Shown: positions 1-10,493, numbered from the stretch's first letter. The stretch is 64,000 bases of DNA from DATLXH01 sp035576005 (GCA_035576005.1 DATLXH010000037.1:1-64000), one strand, 5' to 3'. The notes: a model not told the origin generated them from the letters alone. Program-made: numbers and translations.

Positions 1-91
1 GAACCAAGTGCCCTTCGGGCAACCAATCACGCAACGAGGGCGGCAGTAGCAACGACTGCTCGGGCATGTACTCGCGGTAACTTGTCGGCAT
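1..91 (-). CDS. IS1182-type transposase, N-terminal fragment cut by window edge
   Basis: Reading leftwards from an ATG at 91, the frame stays open to the window edge and gives 30 residues. They include SYREYMPEQ and LPPSLRDWLPEGHL, which match the conserved start of IS1182-family (DDE) transposases. The catalytic domain lies outside the window, so I cannot tell whether the copy is intact. It points away from the kinase gene that follows, and no terminal inverted repeat could be placed between 92 and 205. Family assignment rests on recognition of this N-terminal motif only. Confidence 0.72.
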   Translation of the reverse strand, partial: MPTSYREYMPEQSLLLPPSLRDWLPEGHLV

Positions 92-205
92 GCCCGATTT
101 TACCAGCCATTCGTCCTTTCTACCGCGCAGGCTCCTAGCCCACACGGGATGACACCGCCTTCGGCGATGGACAGGCGTTACGCCGTTATACTCTTGTCTT
201 CCTGA

Positions 206-2905
206 ATGACTGGACGACTGACTATCGGCTCGACCGTCGGGCACTACCGGATCGTGTCGCGAATTGGCGCGGGCGGGATGGGAGAGGTTTACAAGGCTCA
301 GGACCTTACGCTCGAGCGTACGATTGCTCTCAAGATTCTTCCGCCGGAGCTCGTCAAAAACGAAGACCGCGTGCGACGCTTCATTCAGGAAGCGAAGGCG
401 GCTTCCGGCCTCAGTCATCCCCACATCGTGACGATCCACGAGGTAGGCGAGATCCCGGTGGAGTCAGACCAGGGAGATCCATCCATGACGCGTTACATCG
501 CCATGGAGTATGTGAACGGCCCCACCTTGCGCAACAAAATCGATGACCCGCACACACCTCTCAAAGAGCTCGTTGAAATTCTTTCTCAGAGCGCCGACGC
601 TCTCGCCAAGGCGCACGCGGCCGGAATCATTCATCGCGATCTGAAACCTGACAACATCATGGTGACGCAGGATGGCTACGCGAAGGTCCTCGACTTCGGT
701 CTCGCCAAGCTCGTCGAAAAGCGGAGCGAACCCGGCAGCAGCGACATGCTGACAGCCGTCCGCGAGAACACCAGGGAAGGGGTCATCCTCGGCACCCTCG
801 GATACATGTCGCCCGAGCAGGTACAGGGAAAGCCGGCCGACCATCGGGCAGACATCTTCGCGTTCGGCTGCATCCTTTACGAAGCTCTCACGCGTAACAA
901 GCCCTTCGTAGCCGATACCGACATCGATGTACTTCACAAGATCATTCATGACGATCCTCCCTCCGTGAGCGATCTCGCGCCGATGGTTCCCGTCGAACTG
1001 CGGCGGATGGCGAAACGTTGTCTATCAAAGGATCCTGACCGTCGATATCAATCGATGAAGGACATCGCCATTGAACTGCGCGAGCTCAGTCAGGAGTTCG
1101 ACACGCTCTCCCGCAGCTCTGGCAGCACAGGTGGAGCGCTGGCGATCCCCTCCCCTGCGGGATGGCGACGCGTTCTTCCCACGGCATTGGGTGCTCTTTC
1201 CCTGATCGTGATCGGAATTCTGGTGACCCTTCTGCTGCGGCAAAGAACGTCAGCCTCGAAGGATTCTCTAACCAGTGCGTCGTTCGCTCCATTGACGACC
1301 CGCGCGGGGATCGAGAGTCACGCCCGTCTCTCTCCTGACGGGAACTTTGTCGTCTACGCCGGCGACGAGCATGGCAATTCCGACATTTACCTCCAGCGGC
1401 TCGCAGGCATGAAGGCCATCAATCTGACTCCCGACACGCCCGCGGATGATCTGCAACCAGCGATCTCCCCTGATGGACAAACCATCGCGTTCCGCTCAGA
1501 GAGGGAAGAGGGCGGAATCTTTCTCATGGGATCGACCGGCGAATCCGTCCGTCGGCTCACGAGCGAGGGGTTCTATCCGACGTGGGGGCCGGACGGCAAG
1601 GAGATCGCGTACTCCACCACCTCGTTCGATGAGCCAATGAGCCGGTCTGGTCGCGCCGAGCTTTGGGCCATCGATGTTGCGAGCGGCCGCCGCCGGAAAA
1701 TCGCGGAGAAGGATGCGATGCAACCTTCCTGGTCACCCGACGGAAAAAGGATCGCCTTCTGGTCGGTTCGCGGTGAAGGCGGGACGCGGGATATCCAGAC
1801 CGTGGCGGCGGCGGGAGGAAAGGCAGTACCCGTGACTGATGACCCCGCGGCCGATTGGAATCCAGTCTGGGCCCCCGATGGTCGCGCCCTTTACTTCGTC
1901 AGCAACCGCGACGGAACGATGAACCTGTGGAACGTGGCAATCAATCCGGTAACCGGCGCGGCTCTGGGTCCGCCGAGACCGGTCACCACTCCGGCGAGCA
2001 GCATCGGGTCCGTCGATGTGTCGCGAGACGAAAAGAAAATCACCTTCACCTCCTTCGAAGGACGCGGCGGCATCGACCGGTTGGAGCTCGACGCGCAACG
2101 TGAGTCCGTCGCCGCCTCTTCGGTACCGGTGATCAGCGGATCGTTGCGGGTTCTGCAGGGTCGGCTCTCGCCCGACGGAACGTGGCTGGTATTCCGAACC
2201 GCGGGAGAGCGGGAAGATCTCTATCTCGCGAAGGCTGATGGAAGGGAGATCCGAAAGCTCACGGACGATCTGGCGCGGGATCGAGGTCCGTCGTGGTCGG
2301 TCGACGGTAAGCGCATCTTCTTCTATTCGGATCGTTCCGGCCGCTATGAAATATGGAGCATCGGCGTCGATGGAGGCGGTCTCGAACAGATCACCACACT
2401 GACTACCGACGCAGGAATCTGGTTTCCCCACTCCTCGCCCGACGGCCGCATGCTATCGGTGCAGAACCAGGCCGGAACCTACCTGCTTCCGCTGGACGGG
2501 CCCCGCCCTGTCAGGAATGTGGTTCCACTTCCCCCGCTGGGGGAGCCACTCGCATTCCGCGCTTTCTCCTGGTCGCCCGATGGAAAGTGGCTGGCCGGCG
2601 AGGCCTACGCAAATCAACTCGTCCCGTCCGGGATCTACCTTTACTCCGTTCAAAGCCGTCAATACGAGAAATTGACCGACGCCGGAAGACTCCCCTGCTG
2701 GCTGGCGGACGGCGAAAGACTTCTCTATGTCGCCGGAGGAAAGCTCAAGCTCATCGATCGTAGGACGAAGCGGACGAAAGATCTCAGGAGCGTGGGCGAC
2801 ATCTCGGCTATAACTGCGGGCCTTTCGCTTTCCCGCGACAACAAGAGCATTTACGCGGGCTACGGCACCACCGAAGGTGACATCTGGCTCATGACGATCA
2901 AGTGA
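206..2905 (+). CDS. Membrane Ser/Thr protein kinase with WD40-like beta-propeller
   Basis: This 899-residue protein is a PknB-type eukaryotic-like kinase. The kinase domain spans about residues 13-290: glycine loop GAGGMGEVY, ATP lysine K43, HRDLKPDN with catalytic D145, DFG at D163 and the SPEQ activation-loop end. All catalytic residues are present. A hydrophobic segment near 325-345 should cross the membrane once. The rest is a run of about nine PD40/TolB-like repeats (SPDGxxIAF type), expected to fold as a propeller outside the membrane. No Shine-Dalgarno sequence precedes the ATG, but TATACT sits at 188-193, so the transcript may be leaderless or nearly so. It heads a group of three such kinases. 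The ligand and substrates cannot be read from sequence. Confidence 0.93.
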   Translation: MTGRLTIGSTVGHYRIVSRIGAGGMGEVYKAQDLTLERTIALKILPPELVKNEDRVRRFIQEAKAASGLSHPHIVTIHEVGEIPVESDQGDPSMTRYIAMEYVNGPTLRNKIDDPHTPLKELVEILSQSADALAKAHAAGIIHRDLKPDNIMVTQDGYAKVLDFGLAKLVEKRSEPGSSDMLTAVRENTREGVILGTLGYMSPEQVQGKPADHRADIFAFGCILYEALTRNKPFVADTDIDVLHKIIHDDPPSVSDLAPMVPVELRRMAKRCLSKDPDRRYQSMKDIAIELRELSQEFDTLSRSSGSTGGALAIPSPAGWRRVLPTALGALSLIVIGILVTLLLRQRTSASKDSLTSASFAPLTTRAGIESHARLSPDGNFVVYAGDEHGNSDIYLQRLAGMKAINLTPDTPADDLQPAISPDGQTIAFRSEREEGGIFLMGSTGESVRRLTSEGFYPTWGPDGKEIAYSTTSFDEPMSRSGRAELWAIDVASGRRRKIAEKDAMQPSWSPDGKRIAFWSVRGEGGTRDIQTVAAAGGKAVPVTDDPAADWNPVWAPDGRALYFVSNRDGTMNLWNVAINPVTGAALGPPRPVTTPASSIGSVDVSRDEKKITFTSFEGRGGIDRLELDAQRESVAASSVPVISGSLRVLQGRLSPDGTWLVFRTAGEREDLYLAKADGREIRKLTDDLARDRGPSWSVDGKRIFFYSDRSGRYEIWSIGVDGGGLEQITTLTTDAGIWFPHSSPDGRMLSVQNQAGTYLLPLDGPRPVRNVVPLPPLGEPLAFRAFSWSPDGKWLAGEAYANQLVPSGIYLYSVQSRQYEKLTDAGRLPCWLADGERLLYVAGGKLKLIDRRTKRTKDLRSVGDISAITAGLSLSRDNKSIYAGYGTTEGDIWLMTIK

Positions 2906-3619
2906 TGGACGGTGGAACGATCCGGCTGGGTACACGCGAAGGAGGGTCGCGCTCCTATGCAGCGATTGCGGCACAGCAGATTCTGCGCGGATATCCGCCC
3001 TGTCCCTCAGCTCTTCGGTTTTTTGCGTGACCTGCGAGCCCGAGGGCGCGATTGATCAGGTTCTAGCGGGCTAGCGGAGGAGAAACGGAACAGCAGGTCT
3101 CGACCGTTTGCCAAGTTGGTGCTGCCGATCGATGAGCACCTTCTCGTCCGGGAGCACCGTCCGTCCCTCCAGCGAGGGGCTCTTGGGGCCAGGCCTTCAA
3201 AGTTCACTGGATCCCTGTGACCAGGTTTATCCAAGCTCGGATGACACGCTGCGTGTAGATAGAGACCTTTGTCGCGAGGCGGCGGAGAGTGGCTCGAGGA
3301 GTGGGGTCAGAGGAGTGGGGTCAGGCTCCGAAAGTCAGGAAACCAGTGAGTTCCGGCTTTCGCATACCGATCTCATAGCGGGGTCGGTAATGTCTAACGG
3401 GCCGCAACTTCGTTCAGATGTGGCTCGGAGGGCGTAAAAACGGGTTCGCATCGTTGTCTTGAAGGAGCGACTCGTGCGAGCGTCCCTGCTCGACAGATCG
3501 TCGGACGGCTTTTTGCCCGGCAGATCGACCTCAGTCGCTACTGACGGTCGCCAACTCTTTGAGTGCCGTGATGCCGCGGCCGAAGACTCCACCGATCGGA
3601 ACACGCATGCGTTTGATCG
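2906..3619. other. 714-bp intergenic region, no convincing gene
   Basis: No reading frame here resembles a known protein. The stretch 3300-3420 holds repeated GGGGTCAG strings and a GGGCCGCAACTTC string at 3399-3411. These resemble the repeat units near the transposase at 24532 (GGGTCGCAGCTTC), so part of the gap is probably repeat-derived. No terminator is evident after the upstream kinase gene. Confidence 0.5.
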
Positions 3620-3652
3620 ATGATCGCTGCTATTCTCATCATCGTGGGAATC

Positions 3653-6118
3653 GTGAGTGGGACGCGGCTCGGGCCATACGAGATCATCGCTCTCATCGGC
3701 GCTGGAGGAATGGGCGAGGTCTATCGCGCGATCGACACGCGCCTGAGGCGCGACGTCGCCATCAAGATCCTCCCTCAGACACTAGTCGCCGACCCCGATC
3801 GGATTGCCCGATTTGAGCAGGAAGCGCGCGCGACCGCGGCACTCAAACATCCGAACGTGGTGACCATCCACGACTTCGGCACCGACACGGGTCCCTACCT
3901 CGTTACCGAGCTACTGGAAGGACAGACGCTTGCCGAGACGCTAGGGCGGGGTCCGGTGTCGGTGCGCCGTGCCGTTGCCTGGTCGCTGCAGGTCCTGCGC
4001 GGGATGGGTGCAGCACATGCCCGAGGGATCATTCATCGCGATCTCAAACCGGCGAACATCTTCATCACTACCGACGGAACGGTGAAGGTTCTCGACTTCG
4101 GCCTGGCGAAGATCGTCACCGACACCGCGTCCATGGTCGATGAGCCTACAGTGCGGATCTCCCATCCCGGCACCGTGGCTGGAACGATCGGCTACATGTC
4201 GCCCGAGCAGGTTCGAGGCGAACCTCTGGACGCGAGCAGTGACATCTTCAGCTTCGCCGTGGTACTGCACGAGATGCTTGCCGGAAAGCCTCCGTTTCTC
4301 AGGCCGAGCAGTGCTGAAACGTTGACAGCGATCATGCGCGACGATCCTCCTCGCCTCGAGAGTCCGCCGTATCCCCCCGCACTAGTCGCAACGATTCTGC
4401 GCTGTCTCGACAAACTGCCAGCCGGGCGCTTCCACTCCGCGCATGACCTGGCACTGCATCTCGAGATGATCGACCTCGGATGGTCGGGCTCGTCGCCCTC
4501 GCTGGGTGTGGTCGAGCTACCTCGCTGGGAACCACCGGCCTTGCAACAGCTTACGTATCACCGCGGGACCGTTCTCCATGCGCGCTTCGCTCCTGACGGG
4601 AGCATTGTTTACGGCGCCGCCTGGGGCGATCACTCCGCCGAGGTTTTCATTTCTCATCGCGGCACTCCTGAAACAAGGCCGCTCGGGGTGAACGGCTCGA
4701 TTCATGCGGTCTCGTGCAATGGAGAGCTGGCTGTTTCAATCGGCCGCCGCAACGAGGTCGGATTTCTCTCGGCTGGAACACTGGCCCGGATGTCGATCGT
4801 CGGAGGTGCACCCCGGCCAATCGCGACGGACGTCAATGAGGCGGACTGGACGCCTGACGGAAAACAACTTGCTGTGGCACGGCGTTCGGAGCATGGCTTC
4901 GGAATCGAGTATCCCCTCGGCCACACCTTGTACGAGTCGAGTGCCTGGGTCAGTCACCTTCGCTTCTCGCCGTCCGGTGACCGGCTCGCATTTCTCGAGC
5001 ATCCGTTTGGCGGCGATAACTCCGGCTATGTGAAAGTGGTCGACCTGAAAGGAAACACTGAACGGCTGACCGACGACCTCTATATCGGGTGGGGATTGGC
5101 GTGGCATCCGGTGAGCGGCGAGATCTGGTACACCGCGGCACCAGTGGATGCTGGGCAGGGACGCAGTGTGGGCCTTTACGCGGTGAGACCCGGGTCGAGG
5201 CCGCGCGAAGTATTTTCCTCGCCCGGCGGAGTCTTCATTCACGACATCGCGGCCGATGGTACGGTGCTGTTGTCACGTGAAGAGTGGAGGAGAAACATCG
5301 TCGGTCACGTGGGCGGGGTTCATCGCGATCTGACCTGGTTCGACTGGTCGTTCCCGATGCGGCTCTCAGGCGACGGCCAGGCCCTGCTGTTCGAGGAACA
5401 GGGAGCCGCCAGTGGCGGTCGTTACACCTTTTACGTCCGTGACACCCAAGGTGGTCCGGCCGTGCGACTGGATGCTGGGCGAGGGCGCGATCTGTCCAGC
5501 GACGGAACGCGCGTGCTTGCACTGACGAATGAAACGCCGGAGGGTCTGATCATCGTTCCGACCGGAGCTGGTCAGGTGCAGCAAGTCGCGGTGCAGGGGG
5601 TGGATCACTTTCTTGGAGCGAGGTTTTTTCCAGGCGAGGAGGAGATCCTGCTCATTGGCTCGCGGGCGGGAGAAGGAGCACGCCTGTGGCGTGTGAGCGC
5701 AGATGGAGGAGAGGCTCACCCGCTATCCGATGAGGGGATCGCATCATGGTTCTTTTTTGCGATCTCTCCGGATGGCGCATGGATCGCCGCCGTTCCCTCG
5801 AATCAGATGCCGATGCTCTACCCGGTTCACCAAGGCGGTGCTCCTCGCCGCATCAAAGGCATCGAGGCGGGAGACTTTCCCGTGCACTGGCCGGATGATG
5901 ATCACATCCTCGTCTGCCGCCGCGAAGAGAAGCGAACCTTCATCTTCGAGTTGAATCTGATCAGTGGCGAACGCCGGCTGATGCATACACTCACTCCTCC
6001 GGACGCGGCCGGTGTGCAGGGCGTGTTTCCCATTCATTTCGCACGCGATTCGAATACGTATGTGTTCGGTTACCGAATTCTTCTCTCATCGCTTTTTCTT
6101 GCAAACGGTTTGCGCTGA
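3653..6118 (+). CDS. Soluble Ser/Thr protein kinase with C-terminal propeller
   Basis: From the GTG at 3653 the protein has 821 residues. An ATG at 3620 in the same frame would add a hydrophobic 11-residue leader that related kinases lack, so I prefer GTG, where the protein begins MSGTRLGPYEI. The kinase domain has GAGGMGEVY, ATP lysine K38, HRDLKPAN with D130 and DFG at D148. The C-terminal 520 residues form degenerate propeller repeats (RFSPSGDRLAF, AISPDGAWIAA). Unlike the kinase at 206, there is no hydrophobic span between the two halves, so it is probably cytoplasmic with the propeller acting as an interaction platform. The SPEQ activation segment is conserved. Substrates are unknown. 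Confidence 0.9.
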   Translation: MSGTRLGPYEIIALIGAGGMGEVYRAIDTRLRRDVAIKILPQTLVADPDRIARFEQEARATAALKHPNVVTIHDFGTDTGPYLVTELLEGQTLAETLGRGPVSVRRAVAWSLQVLRGMGAAHARGIIHRDLKPANIFITTDGTVKVLDFGLAKIVTDTASMVDEPTVRISHPGTVAGTIGYMSPEQVRGEPLDASSDIFSFAVVLHEMLAGKPPFLRPSSAETLTAIMRDDPPRLESPPYPPALVATILRCLDKLPAGRFHSAHDLALHLEMIDLGWSGSSPSLGVVELPRWEPPALQQLTYHRGTVLHARFAPDGSIVYGAAWGDHSAEVFISHRGTPETRPLGVNGSIHAVSCNGELAVSIGRRNEVGFLSAGTLARMSIVGGAPRPIATDVNEADWTPDGKQLAVARRSEHGFGIEYPLGHTLYESSAWVSHLRFSPSGDRLAFLEHPFGGDNSGYVKVVDLKGNTERLTDDLYIGWGLAWHPVSGEIWYTAAPVDAGQGRSVGLYAVRPGSRPREVFSSPGGVFIHDIAADGTVLLSREEWRRNIVGHVGGVHRDLTWFDWSFPMRLSGDGQALLFEEQGAASGGRYTFYVRDTQGGPAVRLDAGRGRDLSSDGTRVLALTNETPEGLIIVPTGAGQVQQVAVQGVDHFLGARFFPGEEEILLIGSRAGEGARLWRVSADGGEAHPLSDEGIASWFFFAISPDGAWIAAVPSNQMPMLYPVHQGGAPRRIKGIEAGDFPVHWPDDDHILVCRREEKRTFIFELNLISGERRLMHTLTPPDAAGVQGVFPIHFARDSNTYVFGYRILLSSLFLANGLR

Positions 6119-6145
6119 GCGCCTTCACGCGGAGGAGCGCGTTTT

Positions 6146-7548
6146 ATGAGGAGAGCTAACAGGAGTTCGGCGCTGCCGCATCGCCTTAGCTTTGATCGGT
6201 GGGCTGGCGTTATGGCGATTGTCGTGAGCGGCCTGGTCCTGGCATAGGGTGGGCGCTCGGAATCGAGACGCTCAAAAGAGTGCTGCCCTCCCTTGTGGCC
6301 ATGAATCCGATGACCGCGATCGGGTTGATTCTGGTGAGCATCTCTCTCTTGCTCTCGCACGAGAGGCTTGAGGGAATCCGATCGGCCTGGGCAACTCTTT
6401 GCGCCGCTCTGGTGATTCTGATCGGATCTTTGCGCCTCGGCGAGATCGGACTGGGATGGACGACCGGAATCGATCAGTTGCTCTTCACGGGCAGGCTGGG
6501 GGTCGATGGAACGGGTCTGCCGAATCATATCGCTCCGAATACGGCGCTGAACTTCATTCTGCTCGGCTCCGCGCTGTTACTACTCGATCGAAAGGTGTGG
6601 CGCGGGTTCTCTTTTGCCGAAGTGCTGCTCATCATTTCCATCTTCGACTCGTTGCTTCCGATCATCGGTTACCTCTACGGAACGAAAGCCTTTTATGGCA
6701 TCGGTCACTTCATTCCCATGGCTCTCCATACGGCCATCGTCTTTCTCGTTCTGGGGATCGGGATCCTGTTCGCACGACCTGCTCGCGGCCTGATGGTGGT
6801 CGTCCTGGATCCTGGTGTGAGCGGCGTGATGGTGCGGCGCCTGTTGCCCGCGGGGTTCGTGCTTCCCGTTCTGTTGGGGTGGCTGCGGCTGGAGGGCCAA
6901 CGGCATCAGCTCTACGACCATGAGCTCGGCGTCGCAATCCTGGTGGTGTCGTACATCGTCGCCTTTTCAGGGCTGGTCTGGTGGAGTGGGATGCGTCTTT
7001 TCCGCCTTGACTACCGGCGGCTCCAGGCCGAGTCCCAGCTCCGCGAGATGGCGTTGACGGACGAGCTGACCGGCCTGCGCAATCGGAGAGGGTTTTACTT
7101 CCTGGCCGAGCAGCAGCTCAAGCTCGCAATCAATCAACGAATGGGCATCGTGCTGTGGTGCCTTTACGCGGACCTGGATGGGTTGAAGCAGATCAATGAC
7201 CGGCTCGGTCATGAAGTGGGCTCGCAGGCCATCGCGCAAACGGCGGCAATCCTCAAGGCGACTTTCCGCGATGCGGATATCACGGCACGACTGGGTGGAG
7301 ATGAGTTCGCCGTCCTGGCTGTGAGTAATACACTGGAAGGGGGGAAAGTCCTTTCGCAGCGCCTGGCGTCGAACATCGCAGCATTCAACGCGCTCGGGGA
7401 ATGGCCATTTACACTCTCGCTGAGCACCGGGCTCATACGCGTCGACTCGAGCCGTCCGATGGCCGTGGACGATCTTCTGAAAGAAGCGGACGGCGTGATG
7501 TACGAGAATAAGCGCGGGAAGCGAGTCGAGCCGCCACTACTGTCGTGA
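6146..7548 (+). CDS. Membrane GGDEF diguanylate cyclase, frameshifted near 6245
   Basis: The ATG at 6146 has a strong ribosome site (GGAGGAG, 6131-6137) and encodes 33 residues ending VVSGLVLA before a TAG at 6245. Homologous-looking sequence continues in another frame from 6247 (GWALGIETLKRV) to the stop at 7548. Dropping the two bases TA at 6245-6246 would fuse them. The long part has about seven to eight hydrophobic helices, then a GGDEF domain with the intact LGGDEF active-site loop and an RDAD inhibitory c-di-GMP site five residues before it. The enzyme would make c-di-GMP from GTP under control of its membrane sensor. Either a real inactivating mutation or an assembly error explains the break; a start inside the downstream frame could still yield the cyclase. 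Confidence 0.85.
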
Positions 7549-7722
7549 GCAGAGTCCCCCGCCTTGAACCGAAACGCAGCAACTTGTTTCCTAAAATCGC
7601 TCACTTCCTGGACCTCATGAAGTCGGATTCGACGGCTTGTTTCAGTTCGTACCATTCTCGATCAGATGGCCGCTGTGCGGCTCCCAGCCGGGTCACGCTC
7701 GTGCGGTAGCATGTCTGTGCGT

Positions 7723-9594
7723 ATGAGCGACCTTCCCTCGCCCCCGGTTTCTCTCGGGCACTACCAGATCGTCCGCCCTCTCGGGGCGGGTGGCATGGGA
7801 GAGGTCTATCTCGCTACCGACACCCGCCTGAACCGGGACGTAGCAATCAAGATTCTTCCTCCCAGTTCGACGCTGGATCGTGAGCTCCAGCGTCGGATGC
7901 TCCGGGAAGCGAGACTCATCGCCAACATCGATCATCCCAACGTCTGTACGATCTACGAAATCGGCGAAGAGGAATCGCGACCTTACATCGTCATGCAGTA
8001 CGTGGAAGGGGAGACGTTGGGGCAGCGATTGCGTCGAGGTCGAATGTCGCTGGGGGAAGCGATTGATTTTGGCCGCCAGGTTACTGCGGCTCTCGCGCAG
8101 GCGCACAAACGCGGAATCGTCCATCGTGACATCAAGCCTGGGAACATCATGATCAGCAGCTCGGGTGTCGTAAAGGTGCTGGATTTCGGTCTTGCGAAAT
8201 CGTTTCTTCGTGGCCCCGATGACGCCACTGAAATGGTCGTATCGACTCCTAACTTCGTCGCCGGCACGGCCCCATACATGTCGCCGGAACAATTGCTCGG
8301 AGAAGCCCTCGACGGTAGAAGTGATCTTTTCAGTCTCGGTACCGTTCTCTACGAGATCGCGACGGGTAAGCGTCCGTTCGATCGAAGAACCGCTGCTGCA
8401 ACGATCAATGCGATTCTCATGGACGACCCGGAGCCGTTCGGTGAGAACGACCTTGTCGAACTCGAATCCTTGACTTTCCGCGCATTGACGAAGCCATTGG
8501 CTCGCAGATTTGCCGATGCGTCGGCGATGCACGAGGCGTTGACCTCACTTGCAGAAGGACGCAGCTCGCCGGTGAGAGTTGCTACCGCGACGACCACGGT
8601 CCTCAGGAGACAACAAAGTACGATGCCTCCCGATCCCGCGGCTGAAAAGCTCTATCTGCGGGGACGCGCGCAATGGAACAAGCGGCATCCCGAAGCTCTT
8701 CGACAGGCCATCTCGCTCTTCCAGGAAGCGGTGGAGATGGATCCGATGCATGCAAATTCCTTCGCAGGCCTCGCTGACGTTTACATGATGCTCGGTTTCC
8801 TGCAGGTGATCCGACCGCGCGACATCATTCCGAAAGCGAAGGCGTCGGCGATGAGAGCGATTGAGCTGGCGCCGGAGCTTGCCGAGCCTCATGCCTCGCT
8901 CGGTTACGTGGCAGCGATGTTCGAGTGGGATTGGGCGACCGCACAGAGCGAGCTGCTCGAAGCGATGCGTTTGAATCCGGGCTACGCATGGGCGCCGCAC
9001 TGGTACGGGATTCTCGCAGGACCGCTCTTGCCCGAGGAGTCGCAACGAAATATCGCGCGAGCGTATGCACTAGATCCTCTGTCGCCAATCATTCACACCG
9101 GAATCGGAGTCGGGCACTACATGCGCGGAGAGTATGAAGCCGCGCTGCGCCTCTTCACCGAGGTGCTCGACACGGGGGCTGCGTTCGCTCCGGCTTACTA
9201 CTACGCCGGGCTTTCCTTCGAACAAATGGGCAATTATGAAAGCGCAGTGACGAGCCTCTTTCGTGGTGCTGAAATCGGTGGCCGCGGCGGACTCTATCTT
9301 GCCGCGCTCGGACACTGTTACGGGGTGAGCGGTCAACGCGAGCTTGCACAGAAAGTGCTGGACGAGCTGGAGGAACGGTCTCGAGAACGTTACGTATCAC
9401 CCTTCGACCTCATGCTCCTGCATCTGGGGGTGGGCGAGCATGATCTCGCTTTCGAGTCGCTAAAACTGGCACTGGAAGACCGCATCGGCGGCCTCTGGTT
9501 TCTCCGGGTCGAGCGACGTTTCGACCCAATTCGCGATGACCGCCGCGTGAAAGAGTTGCTCGTGATCCATGGATTGCAGGGAGGCAGTGACTAG
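7723..9594 (+). CDS. Ser/Thr protein kinase with TPR domain
   Basis: The preferred ATG at 7723 gives 623 residues beginning MSDLPSPPVSLGHYQI; an ATG at 7711 and one at 7666 lie upstream in frame. The kinase domain carries GAGGMGEVY, ATP lysine K43, HRDIKPGN with D136 and DFG at D154, so it should be active. After residue 300 the sequence turns into tetratricopeptide-like helices (for example the segments around LYLRGRAQWNKR and EAVEMDPMHANSFAGLADVY), a protein-binding scaffold. There is no transmembrane segment. The kinase half closely matches the two kinases upstream, so the three probably arose by duplication followed by exchange of the C-terminal sensor. Confidence 0.9.
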   Translation: MSDLPSPPVSLGHYQIVRPLGAGGMGEVYLATDTRLNRDVAIKILPPSSTLDRELQRRMLREARLIANIDHPNVCTIYEIGEEESRPYIVMQYVEGETLGQRLRRGRMSLGEAIDFGRQVTAALAQAHKRGIVHRDIKPGNIMISSSGVVKVLDFGLAKSFLRGPDDATEMVVSTPNFVAGTAPYMSPEQLLGEALDGRSDLFSLGTVLYEIATGKRPFDRRTAAATINAILMDDPEPFGENDLVELESLTFRALTKPLARRFADASAMHEALTSLAEGRSSPVRVATATTTVLRRQQSTMPPDPAAEKLYLRGRAQWNKRHPEALRQAISLFQEAVEMDPMHANSFAGLADVYMMLGFLQVIRPRDIIPKAKASAMRAIELAPELAEPHASLGYVAAMFEWDWATAQSELLEAMRLNPGYAWAPHWYGILAGPLLPEESQRNIARAYALDPLSPIIHTGIGVGHYMRGEYEAALRLFTEVLDTGAAFAPAYYYAGLSFEQMGNYESAVTSLFRGAEIGGRGGLYLAALGHCYGVSGQRELAQKVLDELEERSRERYVSPFDLMLLHLGVGEHDLAFESLKLALEDRIGGLWFLRVERRFDPIRDDRRVKELLVIHGLQGGSD

Positions 9595-9629
9595 CTGCCA
9601 GCTGCTAGTAGTTTTTTTGAGGAGAAATC

Positions 9630-10493
9630 ATGAACCTCGTAGTTGGATCGACCGGGCTTCTTGGTGGAATGATTGCGCGGAAACTGCTCGAAGCCGGCGC
9701 CCCGGTGAGGGTCCTCGCGCGAAGTGGTGCTACCGAGCTTGCAGGCGCGGAAGCCGTTCAGGGAGACATTAAGGAGCGCGCGTCTCTCCAAGCTGCGTGT
9801 GCCGGAGTGACGACTGTCATTACGACTGCGAACTCCGCACAGCGCGGCGGAGAAGACAATGTAGAGTCGGTCGATCTTGCCGGGAATGTCTCGCTCATCG
9901 ACGCTGCACAGTTGGCGGGTGTACGGCAGTTCATCTTCATCTCCGTCGCCGCTGTCGACGAGTCGAGCGCAGTTCCTCTCTTTGCAGCGAAGGCGCAAGT
10001 GGAAAAACACCTTCGCGCGAGCGGAATGAACTTCACCATCATCGCTCCTCACATCTTCATGGATGTCTGGTTCCCGATGATTATCGGAAGCGCTCTCGGA
10101 GCCGGACGGCCTGTGCCGCTGGTTGCAGGAGGAAGAAGTCGTCACTCCTTCATCGCGGTCAATGACGTGGCAGCATTCACGGTAGCGTCGATCGGCAATC
10201 CGAGCGCCGCGAATCGTCGACTCGTCCTCGGGGGTCCGGAGGCAATCTCCTGGATCGATATCGTCGCAAAGACGAGCGCGATCATCGGACGCGAGCTCGA
10301 TGTGGAGACGATTGCTTCAGGTTCGCCGATTCCTTCTTTACCTTCGCCAGTGGATCAGATGATTGGTAACCTGGCGGCAGATCTCGAACAGCAGGATGTC
10401 ATTCTGGATACAGCAGCACTGGCGACGGAATTCGGAGTTACGCAGACGACTGCCGAAACGATTCTGAAACGCATGCTCGCAACCCGAACCTAG
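9630..10493 (+). CDS. NmrA-like NAD(P)-binding oxidoreductase
   Basis: This 287-residue protein starts with a Rossmann motif (VVGSTGLLGG) and continues with features of the atypical short-chain dehydrogenase/NmrA group: an acidic residue after the third strand (QGDIKE), the FIFISVAAVDE segment and a late substrate-binding half. It lacks the YxxxK pair of classical dehydrogenases, so it may sense or bind NAD(P)H rather than catalyse. The ATG follows a good ribosome site (GAGGAG, spacing about 6). It stands alone between the kinase gene and the toxin-antitoxin pair. Close relatives include quinone reductase QorB-like and NmrA-like proteins; the substrate is unknown. Confidence 0.82.
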   Translation: MNLVVGSTGLLGGMIARKLLEAGAPVRVLARSGATELAGAEAVQGDIKERASLQAACAGVTTVITTANSAQRGGEDNVESVDLAGNVSLIDAAQLAGVRQFIFISVAAVDESSAVPLFAAKAQVEKHLRASGMNFTIIAPHIFMDVWFPMIIGSALGAGRPVPLVAGGRSRHSFIAVNDVAAFTVASIGNPSAANRRLVLGGPEAISWIDIVAKTSAIIGRELDVETIASGSPIPSLPSPVDQMIGNLAADLEQQDVILDTAALATEFGVTQTTAETILKRMLATRT

